This document shows, in pieces, positions 35,881 to 46,027 of a stretch of 64,000 nt of DNA (the first letter of the stretch is position 1; each line of letters opens with the position of its first letter). Under the pieces are notes generated by a model. It saw nothing but the letters and a program-made list of their open reading frames with translations. It did not search any database and was not told where the DNA came from. The stretch comes from Stenogyne calaminthoides (Eukaryota > Streptophyta > Magnoliopsida > Lamiales > Lamiaceae), in assembly GCA_037126765.1 (NCBI GenBank), contig JBBCBC010000007.1, positions 29,273,667 to 29,337,666 on the forward strand. Reading direction: 5' to 3'. The translations under genes were made by a program, and so were the position numbers.

Positions 35881-36145
35881 TAATGACCAATGAGGATGCT
35901 TTGGCGGCTTACTTTTCGGAGATCGTCGTTCGTATACCCGATTAATCGGAGATTAATCTCAACCGTTGTTACTCACCTAACCAACACGATTCCCCATGAT
36001 CTCAAGGCTATATAAACCCCAATCAGCCATTCAAGCCAAATTTTTTTATCAAACCCTTCATTTTCAAATCCTCTGCAATTAAAAACCCCCTTTGCCCAGA
36101 AATTCTCCAAACCCTAAAGCTTCCCTTCTTCAATCAAACTCTAAA
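35881..36145 (+). promoter_or_regulatory. Promoter-like block upstream of the third ORF (element 2)
   Basis: CCAAT at 35887-35891, an AACCGTTG MYB-like site near 35961, CACCTAACCAAC at 35974-35985, TATATAAA at 36009-36016, and a 130-bp A/C/T-rich leader ending AAAATGGC at 36146. Order and spacing match element 1 (8661-8910). LTR elements do not normally need this, since gag-pol is driven by the LTR. Confidence 0.62.
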
Positions 36146-38387
36146 ATGGCTCCAACCCTGTTCGAGAGATTAGCCAAAACTAACAAGCCGTGGTACGAGT
36201 TCATTGTCTCACTCGAAAGCACAACCAACTCAAAGCCGGAAGAGGAGGCTCTGCGATATGATTCGATCGGCTAAACTCACTCCAACTAGTCGCAAAACCC
36301 ACTGCACCAGAGTTTGCGAAAAGAGGTAATCGAATTCATCTCAGAATTTGAAGATAGATGAAGAGGGTCAGATGCATTCTAAGTTAATCAGATCACACTT
36401 AGAGCAATCATCCAAATACGCCGATTTTGAGAGGGATTTGTATATTGTTCAAAAAATCAATGATGTTTTTGAGCTCGGATAGAGGAGAGGATCCTACGAT
36501 GTATATGTCGGGAAGAGAGCAGAGTACTTAGATAGGATTGCCGAGAATCCTGTTAAGTTTGAGGCGACATGCATAAAAAGGCACACGAAGCCACAATATC
36601 GTGTGTTGATGGATATTGTGAGCAAGTGCATCATGAGTCTTCATGGGGAGTTTTGAGCGAGATAAGTACCGGCTCGGATTGATGGCGGCGATAGAAGCTT
36701 CACCCACCACAGATTTCAACTTGTCAAATTCCCGATCCGCAGACGGTGAGTGAAAGCGGACCAAAGTTTTGAGGAAGATTGACGGGCGATCTCAATCAAA
36801 GGCAAGATCCAAAGATGCCACCAAAATTGCTTACATTTTGGAGATGTGCGAGAGGAGGAGGATATCTTCGCCAATTCGACCCCATTTCCTAAATCCAAAA
36901 TTCTCCTTAAACTCATTCTTTTGCAAGTAAGCGTGTCATCGGGGGGAAGAGAGAAAAAAAGGTAGAATCACCTTCAGAGTTCTTTGAAAAAAACCAAACA
37001 AACTAGGGGGAAGATGTTGTTGGAGGCAAAGATGGAGCGAGGAGCAAAAATGATGAAATGTAAAAATCTTGCTCCAAAACGCAGAAGATTGGTGGTTCTC
37101 ACCGATGAAGATGGAAGTGATTCTCAAGAGATTCAACCCGAGGGCCAAACCGCCGAGTTCACCATTACAAGTGTTGGCTCAGGTTATCTCCGACACAGGA
37201 TCGGGCGAGGAGCGGTCTTTTTCGAGGTGCTCGAGACATCCAAGAATTTTCTGTGGCCAAGAACCATCTAAGGAGGCTGGAAGACGAACAAGATCAGATA
37301 GCAGGAGAAGTTCGCTATGTAAGAAGGGAGCAATATCACATGGACACAGCACTCTCTAGGCTTCTTCCAAATTACGGTGCCAAGAAGGGGGAAAAGAAAG
37401 CTGAAGATCTCAGAAAGTTCATGGCACGTACTTTGGAGAAGAAGGCTCAGAAAGATGTTTGAAATGTATAATCTAGCAAAAAGCCTTTAAAAAGAAGTCG
37501 AGCTCTTGAGAAGTTGAAGTTGAAGTTCGCCAGTAGAAAAAGCCTATCTACACTCGAAGTTTTACGAGCAAGCTATGCTTGATGTTGCAAGAGAGAAACC
37601 GAAAAGAGCAAAGGTTGGAACAAGCCAGGTACCGCCACCGAATCGCTTATGAAGAGGAAAGCCTTGGGCATTGTTCGACCTGAAAGCAAACGTGCAAAGG
37701 CTTCTAAGCCAATCCAGAGAAAACTGATTCTGGATGATGAAGAAACAGAACAACTAGTGGAATCTGAGTTTCAACCTCAGAAGAAAGTCTTCAACACGAG
37801 AAATGCTCTGAAGACACTCCAAGAAGAACAAGCTAAGAAAGCTGCTGCTTCGGTCTCAGGAACGTCTGTGATCAGAAGAAAGATAGACGAAGAGCAGAAG
37901 CGAAGGAGTGATTTCAGGAAGTTTGCGAGCAAGAGGAAAGGAACATCAAAAGCACTAAAGTGGCCCCACGTTGATAAATGGATGCCTATCAAACTCAACG
38001 ATATGTGGGAAGAAGTCAAGAGGACCTTCTGGTTCAATTATGATGTTCTCAGGGAATGGAGAGGGGAAAGCTCAGATCAGAATGAAGCTTTCATTGAATA
38101 CCTTCTTATCTTCTATCCAAAGTATCTACAGAGCTGGATTAACTTTGCGGATGAAGGAGAGGTACAGATAGTAGCCCCTGGTCCATATTCCTATCCACCT
38201 CCAAAACTTGATAATGGCTTGGTGAATGAGAAGGCCATTACTCAAGAGATTGCTCAAGATATCTTTGGTCATTGGGTTTAACAGAAACAAATCCGGACAT
38301 CATCAAGGAAAGAAATGAGTCAAGAAGAGATTTTTTTAATGTTTGACTGGAGGTACCAATGATGAAGTTGAGAATGAAGCAAACTGA
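36146..38387 (+). pseudogene. Third ORF of element 2, shorter version
   Basis: Same protein as 8660-5139, starting MAPTLFERLA at 36146 and ending in the acidic tail before TGA at 38385-38387. The last 210-codon open frame (37649-38281) is well preserved: basic, Lys/Arg-rich, then a Trp-rich segment (WPHVDKWMPIKLN) and a Pro/Tyr-rich end. Relative to element 1, about 1.3 kb of the middle (equivalent to 7572-6272) is absent, joined at about 37240 between short ATCT repeats. N-terminal frames are broken at sites intact in element 1. No signal peptide or membrane segment is visible; function unknown. Confidence 0.72.
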
Positions 38388-38842
38388 AGAGCAGAAGACT
38401 GAAGAGCCAAAATCAGAAGACTGAAGACTGAAGACTCAGAAGATTTTGTAATCTTTATATTTTGTCTTTTTGATTTTGTTGATAAACTCATTGTAATATG
38501 TAACGGGATACCAATCATCAATGAAGATTTATCATTATGCTCAAAAGATAATATCTCATTATCTTATTTACATGTATTTTATTTTGATATGCCTGAATGA
38601 ATGTATCTGAACTGATTGTATGATTGATAAGGGAGAAATTGTTTAAGTATTTGGTAATGAACTAGTTAAAGAGATTCATTAATGAAGAAATTGCTGAATG
38701 ATTAAACTGTTGAGAAACTCTGAAATTGTTGAGAGATTCTCTGATTTAAGAAATTGTTAAGAGACAACCAATCTTGAAATAGGATAAACTGAAACCTGAG
38801 TATAGGTTATTTGTTTGTAACAAGATAGGTTTTGGCATCATC
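38388..38842 (+). other. 3' non-coding region of element 2
   Basis: AT-rich, no ORF, parallel to 4683-5138. Its last bases, GGTTTTGGCATCATCAAAA (38828-38846), form an imperfect inverted repeat with 38890-38910 inside the LTR. Confidence 0.75.
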
Positions 38843-38856
38843 AAAAAGGGGGAAAT
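38843..38856 (+). promoter_or_regulatory. Polypurine tract of element 2
   Basis: AAAAAGGGGGAAAT immediately before the LTR start TGTTGGG at 38857. Identical to that of element 1. Confidence 0.93.
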
Positions 38857-40796
38857 TGTTGGGAGATGAATTTTAATAAAGATTTATGATTTTGATTAGA
38901 TCCCAAAACCCCTGAGTATGACATGTTCAGAATGATCTTAATAAGTTGAGTCAGGATTTAGTTTTTAGAATATTCAGGATGTTATCTGCAGAATGTATAG
39001 TCAGCAGATATAGTTCAGATAATTATCAAGACTCGATAGGATCTTGAATAATCAAGACTCGTGAGAAGACTTCGAGATATCGGTCAAAGATAAACTACAA
39101 AGACTCGAAGACCACAAGACTCGAAGACTCAAGACACAAAAGATCAAGATCGAGAAACTAAAGATCAAGAATCTCAAGACAAAGATTATCAAGAATCGGT
39201 GATGTCTTGAATGCTCAAGATGAACTGAATGTTCCGAGGCAATAATTGAATATATCTATCCGAAGGATGCAATCTTGAGAAGATCGCGATTCCTTAGAAA
39301 GTTAGATATCCGCCAAGACATTCAAATGCGCATAAAAAAAGGAACTAAGTCGAAGTGTTGTTAAGGTTATATCAAACTCGAGTTTGTAACCAAAAAAGAG
39401 CCGCTGAAGGTGTCTACCTTTAACTGGAGACAAAAGTCAAAAAGAGAAAGACAATCTTGTATCATCTCGACAATCGACAAAGGATGTGTCTCTAAAAAAA
39501 GATGTCAGATGTACAAAAGTTCCAGACTGCAAAAAGTGAAGACCGGCTACATGGAAGGCTATTGCCTAGAAAGTGTTAGGGAGTTTCAAACCCTAAATAT
39601 AGCCGTTTCACACACCACAAGAGGGAACTCACGGTCGTCTCTCCAACGGATAGTTTTCAAGAGTGACCTTGGTGTATGCCTATAAATACTGGTGACCCTC
39701 TACATTGTAAGGTTACGGAAATTTATACGCAACTTAAGAGCTCAAGCCTATTCTTGTAAAAGTTAAAAGCACTCGAAAAACTTAGAATTTCCGAAGTGCT
39801 TCAATATTGAAGAGAGCTCACTATACTAAGCCTAGCTTGATAATAATTATCCAAAGCTTAGTCGAGATATCCTAACCCTTTGCATTGTGCTTCATTGTAA
39901 AGGATATCTCATCCTAGTTGGAAACCAACCAAGAAACCCCAAACCCTTGTGAAGGTAGTTGGAGTGTGTTTGTTGGTGAGAAGTGTTGTAAAGAGTTAGT
40001 AAACTACGCGGAGTAGTCAGAAAACTCTAGAGGAGAAGTTAGTAAGCTACATGGGTAGTCTGAAAGCTTGTGTGTGATTGAGTAAGTAAACTACGGAGGT
40101 AGTCAGAAAGCTCAAGGTCGGGTTGAGTAAGTAAACTACGTGGAGTAGTCAGAAAACTCAGGGCCGAGTTGAGTAAGTAAACTACGAGGTAGTCAGAAAG
40201 CTCATAAGTTGATAGTGAATTTCTCTGAAGAGCTCTGGAGAGAGTGGACGTAGGAGCTTGAGTCTCTGAACCACTATAATTGCTGTGTTCTTTATTGCTT
40301 TCCTTATCTGTGCTTATTTGTTGCATTGACTTGATTTTGAAAGCATACTTTTCACTGATATTCAGTTGGAATCAATCCACTGAAGTTGCATAAGTGAATC
40401 ACAGCCTAATCACTATTTCATAAAGGGAAGGTTTTCTACAAAGCTTAAAACTAGTATAAACTAAGGGCCAAACCATTCCGCTGGCGAAAGTAGCTAGAAA
40501 CAGATATAGTTACCAAACCGAACGTATTTTTACGAGGGTTCAAGAAGTTAGTTATCCGATCCAAGCAACTCGGGATCTCTCGACACTCGGGACTCGGTTG
40601 GGATTATCCGAGGTTTCGAAAGCGGCTTCGGATCACCGTCTCGAAGAGAATTTGACTCGGAGCGATCTGCGGCTTCTCGTAACCTAATCTTCGAGGATTA
40701 TCGACCCAAGTGACCTCGAAGAAGAAAAAGTTTTAAAAACACCAACACGCGTATTTCCCCATACACGTGTAAGACTTCGTTTGCACCGGACCAACA
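38857..40796 (+). repeat. Second LTR of element 2 (shared with a partial second copy)
   Basis: 1940 bp, TGTTGGGAG to GGACCAACA. TATAAATA at 39681-39688. It serves as the 3' LTR of the upstream copy and, because a primer site and gag follow, as the 5' LTR of the downstream partial copy. Confidence 0.93.
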
Positions 40797-40798
40797 AG

Positions 40799-40809
40799 TG
40801 GTATCGAGC
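40799..40809 (+). promoter_or_regulatory. Primer-binding site of the second copy
   Basis: TGGTATCGAGC two bases after the second LTR, the same shortened initiator tRNA-Met match as at 20482. Its presence after what should be a 3' LTR is the key sign of the tandem structure. Confidence 0.88.
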
Positions 40810-40928
40810 GGTGGTTCAACTTGACCACTCTTTGTGTTGACCAAAAGTTTTATTTTCAAAAACACTTGTGGTCTATCCGAATTGATCTTATTTGTTTGAA
40901 ACCTTTTATTTTTCAAGAGATCGGAAAA

Positions 40929-42120
40929 ATGTCTTCTAAAAAACTTCCCATGTTCTCGGTGGAGAAATATGACCTATGGAGATCGAGAATGCAGGCTCAC
41001 CAGTATTCCAAACATGAGCGTATGTGGAGAGTGGTCTCTCAAGGACCATTCCAGTTCTCAGTAGTGAATCCCAGGAGAAATGTAAGATGAGAGAATTGAT
41101 CCTAGAAACGAAATTTCCTAAGTCCGATGACTAACCGACTCTGAGGAGAGAAAGTTAGTCAATCTAGACTACATTGCAAAAAACACACACTATACAAAGA
41201 CAATTGATGATGGTGTGATGGGAATGATCTCTCACCATAATATCTTGCTAAAGAGATTTGGGATACACTAGTTGTTATGTGCCAAGGCACGATCATATAA
41301 AAAAAAAACAAACATTCAAAGGGCAATTGGAAAGTTTGACAGGTTTTGAAATGGATGATGGTGAATCAATAGACAAACCGAAGTCGATTCACTAAAGCAT
41401 CATGAATGATCTAAATGCACTTGGAAAGAAATACCCACAGAGAGAAGTTGCATTGAAAATTCTTAGAGGGCTATCTAAGAAATGGGATATTCATGCGCAA
41501 GTGATTGAAAACACCAAGAATATTAACTCAATGCCTTACCAACAAGTCTTCTCTCGAAATTTGAAAAGCCTATGAATTTGTAATTGATAAGAAATCCGAA
41601 AAGGCCGACAAAGAAAGATGATTCTTCATCGAGTAAGAATGTGGCCTTAAAAGCCAAAAGATAAAACACAGAAAAACTAGAGAGTCTCGAGAACCCCCAT
41701 GCCAAAAAAATCGATGATGAGCTTGAGGAAAAGCTAGCACCGATGGCAAGAAGGTTTGATAGACTCAATAGTAGATTTGGAAAATACAAAAACTATTACA
41801 GGAACCACAGGTACCAGAAGAAACCTGAGGACAGATCAACTGAGAAGAAGAAAGACCTGAAAGCTGAAGGATCTTCATCCAAAAGAAAGGACTTCAAGTC
41901 CAAAGAAGAAAATGATCAGGATGATGAAGCCAACATATGCTATAACTGCCAGAAGAAAGGTCACTTCCAGTATGATTGTCCAGATTTGAGTGCTAAGGAG
42001 AGAAGAGAAAGGCAAGCTATAAGAGACCAGAAGTTCTCAAGCAAAAAGGCCATGATTGCAGAAGAAGAACACTCTGAGGAGGGATCTAGCTCTTCAGATG
42101 AGATATTCTCAGACAGTGAA
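40929..42120 (+). pseudogene. Truncated gag of the second copy
   Basis: Begins MSSKKLP at 40929. The N-terminal and UBN2-like parts are broken like the 20610 copy, but 41743-42120 is one clean frame with the CCHC knuckle at 41938-41979 (CYNCQKKGHFQYDC), then a Glu/Ser-rich tail. It ends abruptly after GACAGTGAA at 42120 and runs into satellite sequence, so gag lacks its C-terminus and there is no pol. CAG/CTG triplets are intact after about 41790 but eroded before it, though both parts belong to one gene. Confidence 0.85.
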
Positions 42121-43536
42121 CAAGAACAAGCCTCATCCTTGCGATAAAAATTTCAACAAGAACAAGCAAAATCCTATTACAGTGACCTATGAAAAAAAAA
42201 TTCCTATACTACCCACTCATATTATCCGTTCGGAAAAACGATTACAATATCACACGAGGGTTGCGATATAGAAAAATATTATAATACTATCCGGTGGGTC
42301 AGTTTTAAAGGGACGATGAAGCTGTGAGACTTGTAGACGACTTCAAGACGTTTCTGAAACATGGTTATAATAGGAAAACGGACACCCGAGTCAAAAGTTA
42401 TGGCCAAACCAGTTTTCACCATCCAATGGCCAAAACCCCAATCGCCGTTTCCAGATCCTCCATCTGACATCGCTCATCCTTGCGATCAAAATTACAAAAA
42501 GAACAAGCAAAACCCTACTACAGTGATCTATGAAAAAAATGCCTATACTACCCACTCATATTATCCATTGGGAAAAACTATTACAATATCACACGAGGGT
42601 TGCGATAGAGAAATATATTATAATACTATCCAGTGGGTCAATTTTAGAGGGACGGCGAAGCTATTAGACATGTAGACGACTTCAAGACATTTCCGAAACA
42701 TGGTTATAATAGGAAAACGGACACCCGAGTCAAAAGTTATGTCCAATATAGTTTAAACCATCCAATGACCAAAACCCCAATCATCGTTTCCAGATCCTCC
42801 ATCCGACATCGCTCATACTTGCGATCAAGATTACAACAAGAACAAGCAAAACCCTACTATAGTGATCTATGAAAAAAAAATGCCTATACTACTCACTCAT
42901 ATTATCCGTTGGGAAAAACGATTATAATATCACACGAGGGTTGCGATAGAGAAATATATTATAATACTATCCGGTGGGTCAATTTTAGAGGGACGGCGAA
43001 GCTGTGAGACATGTAGACGATTTCAAGACGTTTCCGAAACATGGTTATAATAGGAAAACGGACACCCGAGTCAAAAGTTATGGCCAAAACAGTTTTCACC
43101 ATCCAATGGCCAAAACCCCAATCGCCGTTTCCAGATCCTCAATCCGACATCGCTCATCCTTGCGATCAAAATTACAATAAGAACAAGAAAAACCCAACTA
43201 CAGTGATCATTGAAAAAAATGCTTATACTACCCACTCATATTATCCGTTGGGAAAAACGATTACAATATCAACTAAGGGTTGCAATAGAGAAAAATATTA
43301 TAATACTATCCGGTGGGTCAGTTTTAGAGGGATGGCGAAGCTGTGAGACATGTAGACGACTTCAAGACGTTTCCGAAACATGGTTAAAATAGGAAAACGG
43401 ACACCTTAGTTAAAAGTTATGGCCAAAACAGTTTTTACCATCCAATGGCCAAAACCCCAATCGCCGTTTCCAAATCCTCCATCCGACATCGCTCATCCTT
43501 ACGATCAAAATTACAACAAGAACATGCAAAACCCTA
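42121..43536. repeat. Satellite array segment 3
   Basis: About four monomers. It begins with a 12-base satellite-like scrap (CAAGAACAAGCC) and then resumes at CTCATCCTTGCG, a different monomer phase from the one cut at 18534. The array between the two points was therefore not simply split; material was lost. Confidence 0.94.
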
Positions 43537-45178
43537 TGTTGGGATATTTTAGTTTTGATGAATTATGCCAAAACATTATCAACTTGTGTTTTTGAAGCTA
43601 ATCTACAGATAACAAGTTGAGGGGGAACAGAAGAACAAGTTGAGGGGGAACTCACGAAATCAGAAGTAGATGATCGAGATCAGACGAGGCTGCAGATGAG
43701 ACTGATCGAGATCAGATGAGTTAGATGAGTTCCAAGTTAAACTGATGAGTTGTGCAAATCTGAAGAGAAGAAAAGCTAAGCCACCGATCGTAAGATCGAT
43801 GACGGTAATGCACCTGATCGATGATCGGAAGAACAATCAAATGATATGGTGATCGAGAAGAGCGCATAAGCCGATCAAAAAGAAATTGACAAGAAGATCG
43901 GAAGAGAAGGTTGCGGATCGTAAGAGGAAAGCGAGATGAGACCGACGAGATCGACGTGATCGAGATCGAGATATGAAGATGAGCGGATGATCAAGATCGA
44001 CGTGATTGAGATCAGATGTGCTAAACTGATATGCTAAACCTAATGAACTGACCTGATGCTATCCTGAGATATTGATCTGGAGTCATGTTCACTGAGAATC
44101 AGAACGCTACTGATAATCAGATAGCCTGAGTCAAAGTGACCTAAAGGTCAGGATGTCTGAATTTAGAGAATCAACTCGGTCACCGAGTGTCAAGATGCCC
44201 GACGTATAAGGTCCGGCCAGAGAAGTCTGCTGAATCAAGTATCCTGAGGCTCAGATAAACTTGAGGCTCAGATGAGAAATCTGAGACTCAGATAAACCTG
44301 AAGACTCAGATAGAACTGAAGACTCAGTATGTCTCTGAAGACACTGAGACTCAGAGAATTCTGAATGATTCTAAGGCGAGGAATCTGAGGAATATAGCCG
44401 TTAGAATCAGCTGACGTGGACCAATGAGAGGAAGACAACCAACCCAAGAAGGCCAGATTTACAAGAATAGTATGGATTTGAATGTGATTCTCTCCAACGG
44501 TAACATTCAAATCCACACTATAAACACAAGGTCTTTCATCATTCTAATGTGTGGATCGCGTGGAGATTATAGACGAGATGCTTCTGAGCCAAAGAGAGTT
44601 ATATCCAAAGCATTCCCACCCTAGAACACAAGTCTGTAGATATACAAATATGTTCAAGAGTGTTCTAGAACCCAATCTAAGCAACCCACGATGTATCCTA
44701 AGCTTAGAGAGATTTTCCCAACCTTAGCATTGAGGCTAAACAAATGTAAGGGAAAATCTCAACCTAGTTGGAAACCAAACAAACCTTACCCAAATCAGTC
44801 GGTTAAGTTTTTAGGTGAGTGTGAACTCGGTAAACATCTAGCAATCCCGAAAGGGAGGGTAGGCAATCCCGAGTGAGGGTGATAAGTCCCGAGGCGAACC
44901 CGAGAGGGTGATAAGTCCAGTTTGAGTGAGAACTCGTTAAATATCTAGAGGCGAGCCGAGAGGGTGATAAAATACAGTTGGAAGGAATTTCCTAGAACAG
45001 GGGAGAGTGGATGTAGGAGCTTGAGTCTCCGAACCACTATACATTATTGTGTTCTTTACTGCTTTACGTTCTTATCTTGTCATATGCATTCGATTATAAG
45101 CAAAACACAACACATGAGCTTAAAAATGCAAGTTGATAATGTTTTGGCATAATTCATCAAAACTAAAATATCCCAATA
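43537..45178 (+). mobile_element. LTR-derived unit with long terminal inverted repeats
   Basis: 1642 bp between perfect 5-bp duplications CCCTA (43532-43536 and 45179-45183). It starts TGTTGGGATATTTTAG, and the far end is the reverse complement of that start: 48 bp match perfectly, extending to about 61 bp with few differences. Inside it is LTR-like: GACTCAGA repeats (44270-44350), a perfect MSA motif (44395-44405, reverse), TCCAACGG (44493-44500), TATAAACA (44519-44526), and the GTAGGAGCTTGAGTCTCCG segment found late in element 2 LTRs. No coding sequence. It could be a solo LTR of an unusual family or a mobile derivative with two U3 ends. Confidence 0.75.
44395..44526 (+). promoter_or_regulatory. 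LTR promoter of the 43.5-kb unit
   Basis: TAGCCGTTAGA at 44395-44405 is, in reverse, an exact match to the MSA consensus YCYAACGGYYA. TCCAACGG lies at 44493-44500, and TATAAACA at 44519-44526, 18 bp further. The arrangement mirrors elements 1, 2 and 5. Confidence 0.6.
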
Positions 45179-45510
45179 CCCTACTACAGTGACCTATTTT
45201 AAAAAAATGCCTATACTACCCACTCATATTATCCGTTGGGAAAAAGGATTACAATATCACACGAGGGTTGCGACATTGAAAAAATATTATAATACTATTC
45301 GATGGGTTAGTTTTAGAGGGACGACAAAGCTGTGAGACATGTAGACGACTTCAAGACATTTCCGAAACATGGTTATAATAGGAAAAAGGACACCCGAGTC
45401 AAAAGTTATGGCAAAAATAGTTTTCACCATCCAATGGCCAAAACCCCAATCGCCGTTTCCAGATCCTCAATCCGACATCGCTCATCCTTGTGATCAAAAT
45501 TACAACAAGA
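45179..45510. repeat. Satellite array segment 4
   Basis: About one monomer, starting with the right CCCTA duplication and ending at ACAACAAGA, where unrelated sequence begins. Confidence 0.94.
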
Positions 45511-46027
45511 AAGCCAATCTAGATGTCTTACGCATAACACAAGCTAAGCCGCTTCCAGTGAAAGCAGTAGTGAGGTAGCTCAATAAACCTAGCAAACACC
45601 GGCTAGATTAAGTAGGGCGATCGCTAACTCGAGGGATTCTTTGTCGATAGAAGGAATTCGCGAAAGTCGCTGATGAAGAGATACTAAAAGAGGGCTTCTC
45701 ATTATGTGGATACAAAGGCTCCATTCCCACAGGAATTGCAAACACCTGAAGAGAGGGGGTCCAACCCGATACAATATCCTTCTTTCATTTCACTAGAAAG
45801 AAGTATTCATAGTCCAATCCATTCTGACCCCTAGCCTCTAACAGCATAGATCACAATCAAACTTGATAGCTAGAATCTCTTGACCGTCCCATCTATACTT
45901 TCCTTTGAATGAATAAGATAAAGAATTAATATATTTCGACTTGATCTTATTCTCCAACCCCCTTATCTCGTAATGAGAATATAATAGAAAAGTCCGTAAT
46001 GAAAGTACGCCTGCGCGCTCTATGTAT
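45511..46027. other. Non-satellite insert, possibly organellar DNA
   Basis: About 517 bp with a more even base composition than its surroundings, no LTR features and no target duplication. It replaces roughly half a monomer of satellite (the flanking phases do not meet), as expected for DNA captured during break repair. It contains a CTTCTTTC ... GAAAGAAG hairpin near 45780-45802. The texture is reminiscent of plant mitochondrial intergenic DNA, but I recognise no gene in it. No ORF above 65 codons. Confidence 0.5.

Larger units (their letters stand above)
18535..42120 (+). mobile_element. Sirevirus-like copia element 2, tandem arrangement, hosting a nested element
   Basis: Layout on the plus strand: LTR (18535-20479), full internal region (20480-38856, split by element 3), second LTR (38857-40796), then a second internal region that stops in gag at 42120, where satellite resumes. 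A single insertion would end with the second LTR plus a GATTA duplication; instead the primer site and gag follow. Either LTR-LTR recombination between two copies or a tandem insertion made the array, and a later deletion removed the rest. It is the same family as element 1, judged by LTR ends, gag, pol and third ORF. Confidence 0.9.

Noticed and set aside
43537..45178. Classical cut-and-paste DNA transposon, because of the long inverted ends
   Set aside because: 5-bp duplication, TG start, TATA/MSA promoter and segments shared with Sirevirus LTRs indicate LTR origin; no transposase is present.
45520..45780. Short ORF in the 45.5-kb insert as an organellar gene
   Set aside because: The 61-codon frame has no recognisable domain and lies in a fragment that looks intergenic.
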